Shown here one piece after another: positions 1-9,700 of a stretch of 64,000 nt of DNA. Each line of letters begins with the position of its first letter. Position 1 is the stretch's first letter. The DNA is from Fluviicola taffensis DSM 16823 (GTDB lineage: Bacteria > Bacteroidota > Bacteroidia > Flavobacteriales_D > Crocinitomicaceae), in the NCBI RefSeq assembly GCF_000194605.1, contig NC_015321.1, forward strand, positions 2,294,001-2,358,000, given 5' to 3'. The notes beneath the pieces were generated by a model. It made no database searches and was not told the DNA's origin. It saw nothing but the letters and a program-made list of their open reading frames with translations. Made by a program: the position numbers and the translations under genes.

Positions 1-1
1 A

Positions 2-1153
2 GTTATTATTACAGCATATACTATAACAGAGTGCGGCGATACGATTGTAACAGTTGGTACACTTTATATTATTGATGGACCAATTTTACCAATCAATGAA
101 TCGAATCCGAATGTGTTTTGTGCAAATGATTCCGTTCAAGTCACAGCAGTGGCCAGTGGAGGATTTGCGCCATATACTTACTTATGGTCTTATCAAGGAC
201 AGACGGGAGGAACTGCTTATGTGCCAATATTGCAAAATGGAACCATTGATTATTATGTAACAGCTACTGACCAGTGTGGAAATACTGGAACAGATACTAT
301 TACGGTGACAATGAATCAAACTTTGGCAATCGATACAATGATGATGTTTACTGCATCAGCTTGTACTCCAGACGGCGCAGTTAGTGGAATGGGTGAAGGA
401 ATTACAGGCCAACCACAATACCATTGGGAAGGACCAAATACTGGAGGACCAAGTCAGATTGATGCTACCGTGATGCAAAACCTTTCTCCAGGATGGTATG
501 TATTCACAATTACAGATAATGTTTGTTCTGTAACGGATTCAATTCTATTAGATAGTGAACCAGCTCCGATTGCTAGTTTTACTCCAAACGAGACAGAAGG
601 ATGTAATCCTGCAACCATTTTATTCGCGAATAATAGTCAAAATTCAACAAATTACGAGTGGTCTTTTGGCAATGGAAATACTGCAAATGTGGCTGATTTG
701 AGCATGCAAACTCAGGTATACACATCGACTTCAACTATTATGTTGATTGCAATTAATGGGCCTTGTAGAGATACAGCTTATGCAACTATTCAGATTGTTG
801 ATTGTGGTTGTACTGATCCATTGGCGGTTAATTATGATCCGACAGCAGTATTGAACGATGGCTCATGTGTTTTCCCAGAACCAACTGTAATTGTACCAAA
901 TATCTTTACACCTAATGGAGATATGAATAACGATGTGTTTAGATTGACAACAACAAATGCTGTTGAGGTTACTATCAGAATTAATAATCGTTGGGGAAAT
1001 AAGGTATATGAAGGTACAGGGTTAGATCCATTCTGGGATGGAAAAATCAATGGAACGATTTCTTCAGAAGGAGTTTATTTTGTTCAGTATACTGTAAAAG
1101 GTTTGCAAAACAAGGAAATCACGGGGCAAGGGTTCTTGCAACTTGTGAAGTAA
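2..1153 (+). CDS. T9SS type B sorted surface protein, C-terminal part (5' end outside window)
   Basis: The reading frame is open from the first complete codon at base 2, so this is the 3' end of a longer gene; the ATG-like codons further in are not the true start. The visible 383 residues contain Ig/PKD-like strands (a YEWSFGNGN segment typical of PKD folds), then the short Cys motif CGCTDPLAVNYDPTA...DGSC seen in many marine bacterial surface proteins, then a C-terminal 'gliding motility-associated' sorting domain with VPNIFTPNGDMNND, INNRWGNKVYE, FWDGKING and GVYFVQYTVKG. Proteins with this ending are exported by the type IX secretion system and retained at the surface or released. Function beyond secretion cannot be read from the part in view. 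A hairpin terminator follows. Confident about class, not about role. Confidence 0.9.
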   Translation, partial: VIITAYTITECGDTIVTVGTLYIIDGPILPINESNPNVFCANDSVQVTAVASGGFAPYTYLWSYQGQTGGTAYVPILQNGTIDYYVTATDQCGNTGTDTITVTMNQTLAIDTMMMFTASACTPDGAVSGMGEGITGQPQYHWEGPNTGGPSQIDATVMQNLSPGWYVFTITDNVCSVTDSILLDSEPAPIASFTPNETEGCNPATILFANNSQNSTNYEWSFGNGNTANVADLSMQTQVYTSTSTIMLIAINGPCRDTAYATIQIVDCGCTDPLAVNYDPTAVLNDGSCVFPEPTVIVPNIFTPNGDMNNDVFRLTTTNAVEVTIRINNRWGNKVYEGTGLDPFWDGKINGTISSEGVYFVQYTVKGLQNKEITGQGFLQLVK

Positions 1154-1172
1154 TTGAGAGTAATAGGTAATT

Positions 1173-1208
1173 AAAAAGGCGCAGATCAGGGATGATTTGC
1201 GCTTTTTT
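1173..1208 (+). terminator. Intrinsic terminator after the first cargo gene
   Basis: AAAAAGGCGCA pairs with TGCGCTTTTTT (one G-U pair) across a loop of about 14 bases, followed by a T run. The A run on the other side means it could also stop leftward transcription of gpmI, which converges on it. Confidence 0.75.
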
Positions 1209-1286
1209 GTGGAATATAGTTCTTAATGAGTCTTTTTGAGAATTCTAATAACGGTGGGCTTCACCAGTCAAATCTGATTCGATTTT

Positions 1287-2810
1287 TTAAAAATTAGAAA
1301 CCAATGATTTACCATCCATTTCTAATGGAGCGGCAATTCGCATGCGATCTAGAATCGTTGGTGCAACATCTGCTAAAATTCCAGCTTTCAGCTTTATATC
1401 TGGATTTTTAGTTACCAAAACAATAGGAACGAGATTCAAGGAATGTGCTGTGTTTGGAGAACCATCTTGATTGAAGGCAACATCCGCATTTCCATGATCG
1501 GCTATTATAACCAGCTCATAATCCAAAGAGGATGCAAGTTCTACGATTTCTCCCAAACAGGTATCTACGGTTTGAACAGCTTTTAGAATGGCCTCATAAA
1601 CTCCAGTATGACCAACCATATCTGGGTTGGCAAAATTTAAGCAGAAGAAATCGGGTCTATCCATTCTTAAATCATCAAGGATTCGTTCTTTTACTTCAAG
1701 AGCACTCATTTCTGGCTGAAGATCATAAGTTGCAACTTTGGGAGATTTCACCAAAATCCGCGATTCTCCTTTAAATTCCTGCTCTCTTCCTCCATTGAAG
1801 AAAAAGGTAACATGTGGATACTTTTCGGTTTCAGCAATACGAACCTGAGTTCGATCCATTTTGCTTAAAATTTCACCTAGTGTATTGTGTAAGTTGTCTT
1901 TTTCAAAAATAGCATGAACATTTTTAAACTTAGCATCATACCTTGTCATGGTATAATAGTTAATGTTTAAAGGGTGCATTCCAAATTCAGGAAAGGCTTG
2001 CTGTGTTAATACTTGACTAATTTCTCGAGGACGATCTGTTCTAAAGTTGAAGCAAATGACGGTATCTCCATCCTTAATTCTTCCTTCTCCCGTATTGATA
2101 ACAAGTGGTTGAATAAATTCATCGGTAATATCTTCTTCATAACTTCTTTCAATAGATTTGAGAGCATTTGAGAAATGCGATCCAATTCCTTTTACCATCG
2201 CATCGTAAGCAATTTGAATGCGTTCCCAACGATTATCTCTATCCATGGCATAATAACGGCCTACAATGGTTGCTAATTTTCCTGTAGATTGCTCCATGTG
2301 TTGCTCTAGATTCTCAATGAAACCTAATCCGCTTTTTGGATCACAATCTCTACCATCTGTAAAAGCGTGTACCCAAACCTTGGAAAGCTCATAACTCTTT
2401 GCCATATCTAATAGCGCATGAAGGTGCTCTTGTGAACTATGAACTCCGCCATTGGATACCAGTCCGATGAAATGAACCGTTTTATTTGCTTGTTTGGCTT
2501 TCTGAAAGCAATCAACTAAAACAGAATTTGTAAAAAAATGACCTTCTCTAATGGATTTATTGATTCGTGTAAGTTCTTGGTAAACAACTCTTCCAGCTCC
2601 AATATTTAAGTGACCAACTTCTGAATTTCCCATTTGACCGTCAGGTAATCCAACAGATTCGCCACTAGCAATTAATGTGCTATGTGGATATTTTTCCAGT
2701 AGAGAATCCATGACTGGTGTGTTCGCATTGAATATGGCGTCCGCTGCAGATCGATCACCAATTCCCCAACCATCTAGGATAATTAAACCAACTTTTTGAT
2801 TATTCGTCAT
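1287..2810 (-). CDS. gpmI: 2,3-bisphosphoglycerate-independent phosphoglycerate mutase
   Basis: Interconverts 3- and 2-phosphoglycerate in glycolysis/gluconeogenesis in the cytoplasm, through a phosphoserine intermediate and two Mn ions. With the start at 2810 the protein is 507 residues, the usual length, and begins MTNNQKVGLIILDGWG. Visible active-site elements are Asp13 in ILDGWG, the phosphorylated Ser63 in QMGNSEVGH, Asp438/His439 in ADHGNAD and His456 in NTAHS. An upstream in-frame start at 2849 would add 13 residues that lie inside the kinase gene and do not resemble the family, so it was not chosen. The ATG overlaps the last 11 bases of the histidine kinase gene (stop at 2800-2802), implying translational coupling in a purF-kinase-gpmI operon. 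Confidence 0.95.
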   Translation of the reverse strand: MTNNQKVGLIILDGWGIGDRSAADAIFNANTPVMDSLLEKYPHSTLIASGESVGLPDGQMGNSEVGHLNIGAGRVVYQELTRINKSIREGHFFTNSVLVDCFQKAKQANKTVHFIGLVSNGGVHSSQEHLHALLDMAKSYELSKVWVHAFTDGRDCDPKSGLGFIENLEQHMEQSTGKLATIVGRYYAMDRDNRWERIQIAYDAMVKGIGSHFSNALKSIERSYEEDITDEFIQPLVINTGEGRIKDGDTVICFNFRTDRPREISQVLTQQAFPEFGMHPLNINYYTMTRYDAKFKNVHAIFEKDNLHNTLGEILSKMDRTQVRIAETEKYPHVTFFFNGGREQEFKGESRILVKSPKVATYDLQPEMSALEVKERILDDLRMDRPDFFCLNFANPDMVGHTGVYEAILKAVQTVDTCLGEIVELASSLDYELVIIADHGNADVAFNQDGSPNTAHSLNLVPIVLVTKNPDIKLKAGILADVAPTILDRMRIAAPLEMDGKSLVSNF

Positions 2811-3705
2811 AAGGCATTTGTATTTCGAAACATGCTCCAGGGCCTTCAACTTTGATTAATCTCAAACTTCCGCCAAGGGTTCTGGCACATTCTCTAGCGA
2901 TGAATAAACCAAGACCTGTTCCTTTGGTAGTACGTGTTTCCTCGTTTTCTAAGCGATTGAATTTTTTAAATAGTAGATCTTGCTGTTCGAATGGAATTCC
3001 TTTTCCAAAATCTCTGATTTGGATGGAAACATACTGATTATTTTCTTTGGAAACATGAATGGATAGACCGTGCTTTGTATTTCCATATTTATAACCATTT
3101 TCGACTAAATTATTGAGAATGTTACTGAAAATAAGCATGTCGGTTTCTAGTTGAATATCTTCAAAATCATTGATTTTAATTGAAATATTGAATCTTTTTT
3201 CCTGAATTGAAATTAAATCATTCAAAAAGTCTTTCAAAGAAATAGCGGTCATTAAACGCGGTAAAGCTTGTTGCTCTAATCGGGAAGCAGTGAGGATTTG
3301 TTCCACTAAATTTTCCAGCCGACTGGATTCATCCAATGCTTTTTGAATCAATTCATTTTGCTTCTCTTCGCTTAGTTTGTGTTTCTGAACCGTTTGTAGG
3401 TAAAGTTTTGTTGCAGCAAGCGGTGTTTTTAATTCATGCGTAACAGATAACATGAAATTATTCTGTTGTCGGGCTATTTGAATTTCCTTTTTGATGGAAC
3501 GTTTTATTTTCCAAAGTCCGAAGAGCAAAAGAATCAAGAATACAGACCCTTCTCCAATAATCATCACTATACGTTTAGTGATCATTTTATCTGTATGTTG
3601 TGATGCTTGGGTTAAATCAATCAAATGATAACCCCACCAAAGGAATTGTATCAGTACATAAGCACCCAACAAGTATACGAAAACAGTTGTGGGTTTTTTA
3701 AGCAT
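2800..3705 (-). CDS. Membrane sensor histidine kinase (orphan)
   Basis: A 301-residue two-component sensor. Two transmembrane helices (about residues 8-29 and 45-67) enclose only a short periplasmic loop. They are followed by a HisKA dimerisation helix with phospho-acceptor His90 in SVTHELKTPL, and a HATPase_c domain with the N box (NNLVENGYKYG), G1 box (DFGKGIP) and G2 box (GTGLGLFIA). It is a complete canonical kinase, but no response regulator is encoded next to it. It starts 5 bases after the purF stop and its stop overlaps the gpmI start, so it appears co-transcribed with two metabolic enzymes. The ligand cannot be deduced; the small loop suggests sensing in or near the membrane or through a partner. 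Confidence 0.9.
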   Translation of the reverse strand: MLKKPTTVFVYLLGAYVLIQFLWWGYHLIDLTQASQHTDKMITKRIVMIIGEGSVFLILLLFGLWKIKRSIKKEIQIARQQNNFMLSVTHELKTPLAATKLYLQTVQKHKLSEEKQNELIQKALDESSRLENLVEQILTASRLEQQALPRLMTAISLKDFLNDLISIQEKRFNISIKINDFEDIQLETDMLIFSNILNNLVENGYKYGNTKHGLSIHVSKENNQYVSIQIRDFGKGIPFEQQDLLFKKFNRLENEETRTTKGTGLGLFIARECARTLGGSLRLIKVEGPGACFEIQMPYDE

Positions 3706-3710
3706 GGTTT

Positions 3711-5612
3711 TTAGTAAGCTCGTTCGTTTTTACCTTCAATATAATTAATAAAAGCCTTGTTTACGACTTTATTTCCTCCTGGAGTTGGGTAATTTCCTGT
3801 AAAATACCAATCTCCAGTATTTCCAGGACAAGCTCTGTGTAAATCTTCTACTGTTTGATAGACAATATTTACTTCTGCTTGTATATTTTCAGGAGTCAAC
3901 ATTTTTGCAATTTGAGCAGAAATTTCTTCTGCTTTGAAAGGAGCGTAGATTTCCTTGACGTAATTGACGATTTGTTCTTTCGGCAATTTTTCTTGCTCTT
4001 TTGATTTTCGGTAACACTCGTCAATCACGTGCTGGCGCCCACTTTCTTTTAGAAGTGTAATTGCAGCATCAAAAGCAATGAAATCCCCCATTTTAGCCAT
4101 GTCAATTCCGTAGCAGTCTGGATATCGAATTTGAGGAGCCGACGAAACAACTAAAATGCGTTTTGGTTCCAAACGATCTAAAATTCGCAAGATGGATTGT
4201 TTCAAAGTAGTTCCGCGAACGATACTGTCGTCGATGACTACCAAATTATCTTTTCCACGAACTACTGAACCGTAAGTGATATCGTAAACCTGAGCAACCA
4301 TATCATCTCGTGCATCATCTTGTGTAATGAATGTGCGAGCTTTTGCATCTTTGATGGCAATTTTTTCGATTCGTGCTCTGCGATTTAAAATCTCTTTTAA
4401 CTTTTCTGGGTTTGGTTTCCCTTCAAGAGCTATAATTTGCTCATATTTTTGCTCATTTAGATAATCCTCTAATCCTTTAATCATTCCATAGAAGCTACCC
4501 TCAGCTGTATTTGGAATGAACGAAAAAACAGAATTATCTAAATCGTAATCAATCGTTTTTAACACATTCGGAACCACAAAACGACCTAGATTTTTGCGTT
4601 CTTCATAAATATCATAGTCGTTTCCTCTAGAGAAATAAATGCGCTCAAACGAACATTTCGTTGGCGTTTTTGGAGCATTGATTTCTACTTCTGATACTGT
4701 TCCATTTTTCTTGATGATTAAAGCATGCCCAGGAGTTAATTCCTTAATGTCGTCATACTTTAAATTGAAAGCTGTTTGAATCACAGGTCGCTCTGAAGCA
4801 ACTACCGCAACTTCTTCATCTTCGAAATAAAATGCGGGTCTGATACCATTGGGATCACGCAATACAAATGCGTCCCCATGCCCAAATAAGCCTGCCATTG
4901 CATAGCCACCATCCCAAACTTCTGAAGATTGTTTTAGAATCTGTGGAATATCAATATTTTCAGCAATTTTGTCATAAATCTGATGACTATTATAACCAAG
5001 TGCTTGGTATTTACTCACCATTTCATCATTGGCAACATCTAAGAAGTGACCGATTTTTTCGAGTACAGTAACAGTATCGGATTTTTCTTTTGGATGTTGA
5101 CCGATTTCCAATAACACTTCAAAAAGCTCGTCTACATTTGTCAAGTTGAAGTTTCCGGCGACGACTAAATTTCGAGTAATCCAGTTGTTTTGTCTCAAAA
5201 ACGGATGACAACTCTCAATTGAATTCCTACCGAAAGTTCCGTATCTCAAATGCCCCAAGAATAATTCACCAGTGAATCCTGCATGTTTCTTCAAATAGTT
5301 GACATCCTTCAGTAATTCCGGATTTTCTTCACCAATTTCGTAGAAACGACTATTGATGTGATTAAAGATGTCTTGGATAGGTTTTGGATCGATGCTTCTG
5401 TAACGAGAAATGTATCGTTCACCAGGTTCCATGTTTAACTTAATGTTTGCCACACCAGCCCCGTCTTGTCCACGGTTATGTTGCTTTTCCATTAAAAGAT
5501 GAAGCTTGTTTAAACCATAAAAAGCCGTTCCGTATTTATCAACATAAAACTGTAAAGGCTTTTTTAATCGGATGAGTGCGATTCCGCATTCATGTTTAAT
5601 TGCATCGCTCAT
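3711..5612 (-). CDS. purF: Amidophosphoribosyltransferase (PurF-type, long Bacteroidota form)
   Basis: Catalyses the first committed step of purine synthesis: PRPP plus glutamine to 5-phosphoribosylamine. The protein has 633 residues and begins MSDAIKHECGIALIRL. Cys9 would become the N-terminal nucleophile of the class II glutaminase domain after propeptide removal. Glutaminase motifs include KQHNRGQDGAG (residues 44-53) and HLRYGTFG. The C-terminal phosphoribosyltransferase domain carries the PRPP loop VVIDDSIVRGTT (458-469). It is longer than the roughly 500-residue enterobacterial enzyme, as in the PurF-like proteins of this phylum. An in-frame start 63 bases upstream lies upstream of the -7 box at 5633-5640 and is therefore excluded; ATG at 5618 (two residues longer) is possible. 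First gene of an operon with the histidine kinase and gpmI. Confidence 0.88.
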   Translation of the reverse strand: MSDAIKHECGIALIRLKKPLQFYVDKYGTAFYGLNKLHLLMEKQHNRGQDGAGVANIKLNMEPGERYISRYRSIDPKPIQDIFNHINSRFYEIGEENPELLKDVNYLKKHAGFTGELFLGHLRYGTFGRNSIESCHPFLRQNNWITRNLVVAGNFNLTNVDELFEVLLEIGQHPKEKSDTVTVLEKIGHFLDVANDEMVSKYQALGYNSHQIYDKIAENIDIPQILKQSSEVWDGGYAMAGLFGHGDAFVLRDPNGIRPAFYFEDEEVAVVASERPVIQTAFNLKYDDIKELTPGHALIIKKNGTVSEVEINAPKTPTKCSFERIYFSRGNDYDIYEERKNLGRFVVPNVLKTIDYDLDNSVFSFIPNTAEGSFYGMIKGLEDYLNEQKYEQIIALEGKPNPEKLKEILNRRARIEKIAIKDAKARTFITQDDARDDMVAQVYDITYGSVVRGKDNLVVIDDSIVRGTTLKQSILRILDRLEPKRILVVSSAPQIRYPDCYGIDMAKMGDFIAFDAAITLLKESGRQHVIDECYRKSKEQEKLPKEQIVNYVKEIYAPFKAEEISAQIAKMLTPENIQAEVNIVYQTVEDLHRACPGNTGDWYFTGNYPTPGGNKVVNKAFINYIEGKNERAY

Positions 5613-5632
5613 GGGCATCAAAAATCTTGGTG

Positions 5633-5640
5633 CAAAGGTA
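5633..5640 (-). promoter_or_regulatory. -7 promoter box of purF operon
   Basis: TACCTTTG on the minus strand fits the Bacteroidota -7 consensus TAnnTTTG. It lies about 20 bases before the chosen purF start and rules out the longer reading frame. Confidence 0.6.
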
Positions 5641-5778
5641 CAGAATCTAAATCGATTCAGGTAAGAAATATTCAATCAAAAAACAACTTTTTGTTGAATT
5701 CACAGTCTTATAATTACAGATAAATAAATAACATACTTTGTGTTTTTTTATTTTGAATAGTATTTGTAAATTCGTTTA

Positions 5779-8700
5779 ATGTTCTACCGGGTCGCTTTCC
5801 TTGTAATTTGTTTATATTCAGTTGCTTTTGGACAAACTGGGAACATCTTATTGCATCCCAACGAAGGGCAATGGGATTCGAAAATTCACTACAGTGTAGA
5901 CATTAATCGCGGAACCATTTTTCTCAATCAAACTGGATTTACTTATTTTTTCAACGATGCAATGACTCATCACCATGAAAATCATATTGATGAGGATACT
6001 TCTGAACTAAAAATTCATTGCCAAGTTATTAAATCGGCTCTTTTGAATACTACTTGGAAAGGTGTACAAACGAAAGGTTCTCCTAGCGAAGCTTATCGAA
6101 ACTATTACCAAGGAAATGACCCTTCGAGGTGGAAGTCAAAAGTCTATAGCACTAATCAAGTTCTATACCGCAATATTTACGATGGAATTGATTTAAAAGT
6201 AGAGGGGAAATCGGATTATTTGAAGTATTCCTATATTGTTGCTCCAGGTGCGAATGTTCAGAATATAGTAACTGAAATTACAGGAAGTAAAAGAGTGTTT
6301 TTGCGAGAGGGAGATTTGGTTACTGAAACAGAGTTTGGAGAAATTATTGAGAAATCTCCTATTGCTTGGAGTCTTCAAAATGGAAAAAAAGTCAAAGTTG
6401 CGGTTTCTTTTTCACTGAAAGACAATCGTGTTAGTTATCAATTTCCCAAAGGTTTTTCTGAGACAGATACTTTGATAATCGACCCTGATATTGTGTTTTC
6501 AACTTTTACAGGATCCACAATGGATAATTGGGGAATGACCGCCACTCCTGATCAAGCAGGAAATTTATACGGAGGAGGAATTGTTTTTGCTGGTTCAGGA
6601 ACTTATCCAACCATTACAGGTTCTTTTGATTTAAGTTTTAATGGAGGGAATTCTTATTCTGCAGGAGGAGGAAGTATTCCCGGATTTGATGTAGCGATTA
6701 GTAAGTTTAATGCAACAGGAACAAATCTGATTTATTCGACATTTCTTGGTGGATCTGGAAATGAATCTGTTCATAGTTTAGTAACGGATGAGCAAGGTCA
6801 TTTATATGCAATGGGTGTCACAAGTTCTCCAAATTTTCCAACAATAGCTGGTTGCATTGATGAAACATTTAATGGTGGACCAACGATTGTTACAAATGGA
6901 TTGGGTTTTTTGGGGGCAGATATTTACGTTTGTCATTTTGATGCGAATGGCTCTGCTCTGATTGGGTCAACTTATTTAGGTGGAGGTGGGCCTGATGGAA
7001 TTAATGGAGGGAGTCTTTTTTTTAATTACGGTGATGCTTTTAGAGGTGAAATTGTAGTGAAATCTGGAGAAGTGTATATTACAAGTTCAACTTCTTCAGA
7101 TGATTTTCCTTTAGCAAGTCCCTTTCAATCCACACTAATTGGGAGTCAGGATGCAGTTGTAGTTAAAATGAATAATGGGTTAACGTCTTTAATTTGGTCT
7201 ACATATATTGGAGGATTAGGAGCTGATTCAGGAAATGGAATCCAACTATCAAGTACAGGAGATGTGTATGTTTCTGGTGGAACAAGCTCTTCGAATATGC
7301 CGTTTTCGACAGGGAATGATTTATCATATAATGGAGGGATTTCAGATGCATACTTGATTCGTTTATCAGGAACCACAGGAACTGTTTTATCGGGAACTTA
7401 TTCGGGAACTAATGAATATGATCAGGCATTTTTTGTGCAGTTGGATTTGAATGATAATGTTTATATCTATGCTCAGTCTGAAGGATCAATTCCAATTTCA
7501 CCAGGTAAATATGGAATTGGAAATTCGGGCCAATATATTGCGAAATATTCGCCGAATCTTGTGAATTTATTATGGACGACTCCAATTGGATCAGGTTCTG
7601 GACATATAGAAATATCGCCAACGGCTTTCTTGGTTTCTAATTGTGGAGAAATTTATTTGGCAGGTTGGGGAGGACAGACGAATGTAGGGAACTCTCCTGG
7701 AGCAATCCATAGCACAACTACCGGTTTGCCAGTTACTTCAGATGCCTATCAATCTACCACAACGGGAAGTAATTTTTGGATAGCGGTCTTGGAAGAGGAT
7801 GCTGTTGCTCTGAATTATGCCACTTTTATTGGAGGGACTACAGGTTCTTCCAGTAACCATGTAGATGGCGGAACCAGTCGATTTGACAAAAATGGAAATA
7901 TTTATCATGCTGTTTGCGCGGCATGTGGAAGTGTAAATAATGGTTTTTCAACAACACCAGGTGTTTGGTCACCCACTAATCCTAGCCCGAATTGTAATCT
8001 TGCAGCTTTTAAATTTGAATTGAGTACAATAGAGGCTATCGTTGCTGCCCCAGATCCATTAATTTGCTTACCTGATCCTGTAATATTCAATAATAATAGT
8101 GCAAATGGAAATGAATTTGACTGGGATTTTGGAGATGGAACGGGTTCTTCTTTGGTGAATCCATCACATGTTTATGCTGGCCCTGGTCAGTATACAGTCA
8201 CTTTAATTGTTACCGATACAACCCAATGTTTCACGCCTGACACGGTTCAATTTATTGTAAATATTGGCGACTTTAATGGAGGAATAGTGAATCCACTTGC
8301 TGAAACATGTGCAAATGTTCCTTTTCAGATGGAAGCGTTTGGTGGTTCTGTTTATCATTGGGAACCAGCTGCGTTGTTCAACAATCCCAATATCTCAAAT
8401 CCATTGGTTTCTTCACCGCAAAGTGTTCAGATTTATTGTGTGATATCTGATAGCTGTGGAATAGATACTGTTTATGCACAAGTTAATATATTAAATGGTG
8501 CTTTAAGTATTTCGAACGATACGGCAATATGTATTGGGAATTCGGTGAATTTATTTGTAAATGGTGTGACTCAAATTGTTTGGAGTCCAGCAACCTATTT
8601 GGATAACCCTTCAAGTTTCACTCCAGTTTCAACGCCACTTGCTTCGATTACGTATTCGGTTACAGGAACAACTGTCGATGGATGTCAGTTGACAGGAAAC

Positions 8701-9687
8701 GTCCACATTCATGTAGATACGACTTTGCCAAATCCTGTAATGCCAGATTCTCTGCTATATTGTTTGGGAGGGTCAGGAGTTGTTAATGTTTCTGGCGCGA
8801 CAAGCTATAATTGGTCGCCTTCAACCAATATTAATCCAGTAAATGGACCTCAGGTCACAATTAGCACTCCAAATGATCAATATTATTACTGTTTATTCAC
8901 GAATGCATGTGGAACTGCTCAGGATAGTATTTATGTAAAAATCCATATTCCAAGTATTTTAGCTGGAAATGACACTACGATTTGTCCGGGTGAAACTGCC
9001 ATTCTTCATGCTTCAGGAGGAGTTTCCTATACTTGGAATCCAAGTATTTATGGAGCGCTTCAATCGAATGGATCACTGGTAATTGTAAAACCAACGCAAA
9101 CAGGAACTGTTTATGTGGCTACAGGAGTTGATCAACATGGATGTATAGATACAGCATCCGTTAGAGTGAATCTCTTCCCGATACCTTTTGTACAAACGAA
9201 TCCAGATGTTTACGCGGTAATGGGTGAAATTGTTCAATTGAATGCGATTTCAAACACCGCGGTAAGCTACGTTTGGAGTCCAGCAGAGTATTTGTCCTGT
9301 AATGTGTGTCAAAATCCAGTAACCCAACCAGATAAACCAATGGTTTATACGGTTGTTGCAGTTGATATAAATGGCTGTAAAGCTTCAGATATTGTTCGAA
9401 TTTATTACGATGCAATTATTTATGTTCCCAATACATTTACTCCAAATAATAATGGAACCAATGAGCGGTTCTTTGCTTTGGGAATAAATATCAGAGATTT
9501 CAAATTGGAAATCTTTAATCGATGGGGAGAATTGATTTATTCGGGTGATGCCTTGTCTCAAATGTGGGATGGAAATTATGTTGGCCTACCTTGTCCAGAT
9601 GGTGTTTACACGTGGAAAATTGAATATGGTGAAGTTATTTCAGATTTACGACACCAACTTGTTGGTCACGTTAATTTGTTGAGATAG
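5779..9687 (+). CDS. Large T9SS cargo protein: SBBP beta-propeller, PKD and type B sorting domain
   Basis: A 1302-residue secreted protein. A signal peptide (MFYRVAFLVICLYSVAFGQ) is followed by the N-terminal domain found in SBBP-repeat proteins (HPNEGQWDSKIHYSVD...), then repeated SBBP-type blades of the form STFLGGSGNESVHSLVTD...GHLYAMGVTSS over about residues 240-690. Next come a PKD domain near residue 780 (FDWDFGDGTGSS) and several Ig-like modules with the recurring YxWSP phrase. The last roughly 90 residues are a type B sorting domain (VPNTFTPNNNGTNERF, IFNRWGELIY, MWDGNYVG). The role is probably surface-associated, such as adhesion or a matrix scaffold; no catalytic motif was seen. It ends 13 bases from the convergent mtaB gene with no room for a separate terminator. 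Monocistronic as far as can be seen. Confidence 0.9.
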   Translation: MFYRVAFLVICLYSVAFGQTGNILLHPNEGQWDSKIHYSVDINRGTIFLNQTGFTYFFNDAMTHHHENHIDEDTSELKIHCQVIKSALLNTTWKGVQTKGSPSEAYRNYYQGNDPSRWKSKVYSTNQVLYRNIYDGIDLKVEGKSDYLKYSYIVAPGANVQNIVTEITGSKRVFLREGDLVTETEFGEIIEKSPIAWSLQNGKKVKVAVSFSLKDNRVSYQFPKGFSETDTLIIDPDIVFSTFTGSTMDNWGMTATPDQAGNLYGGGIVFAGSGTYPTITGSFDLSFNGGNSYSAGGGSIPGFDVAISKFNATGTNLIYSTFLGGSGNESVHSLVTDEQGHLYAMGVTSSPNFPTIAGCIDETFNGGPTIVTNGLGFLGADIYVCHFDANGSALIGSTYLGGGGPDGINGGSLFFNYGDAFRGEIVVKSGEVYITSSTSSDDFPLASPFQSTLIGSQDAVVVKMNNGLTSLIWSTYIGGLGADSGNGIQLSSTGDVYVSGGTSSSNMPFSTGNDLSYNGGISDAYLIRLSGTTGTVLSGTYSGTNEYDQAFFVQLDLNDNVYIYAQSEGSIPISPGKYGIGNSGQYIAKYSPNLVNLLWTTPIGSGSGHIEISPTAFLVSNCGEIYLAGWGGQTNVGNSPGAIHSTTTGLPVTSDAYQSTTTGSNFWIAVLEEDAVALNYATFIGGTTGSSSNHVDGGTSRFDKNGNIYHAVCAACGSVNNGFSTTPGVWSPTNPSPNCNLAAFKFELSTIEAIVAAPDPLICLPDPVIFNNNSANGNEFDWDFGDGTGSSLVNPSHVYAGPGQYTVTLIVTDTTQCFTPDTVQFIVNIGDFNGGIVNPLAETCANVPFQMEAFGGSVYHWEPAALFNNPNISNPLVSSPQSVQIYCVISDSCGIDTVYAQVNILNGALSISNDTAICIGNSVNLFVNGVTQIVWSPATYLDNPSSFTPVSTPLASITYSVTGTTVDGCQLTGNVHIHVDTTLPNPVMPDSLLYCLGGSGVVNVSGATSYNWSPSTNINPVNGPQVTISTPNDQYYYCLFTNACGTAQDSIYVKIHIPSILAGNDTTICPGETAILHASGGVSYTWNPSIYGALQSNGSLVIVKPTQTGTVYVATGVDQHGCIDTASVRVNLFPIPFVQTNPDVYAVMGEIVQLNAISNTAVSYVWSPAEYLSCNVCQNPVTQPDKPMVYTVVAVDINGCKASDIVRIYYDAIIYVPNTFTPNNNGTNERFFALGINIRDFKLEIFNRWGELIYSGDALSQMWDGNYVGLPCPDGVYTWKIEYGEVISDLRHQLVGHVNLLR

Positions 9688-9700
9688 AACCCGTAATTTT

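Noticed and set aside
5613-5675. N-terminal extension of PurF
   Set aside because: It includes the -7 box at 5633-5640 and would bury the catalytic cysteine 30 residues from the amino end.
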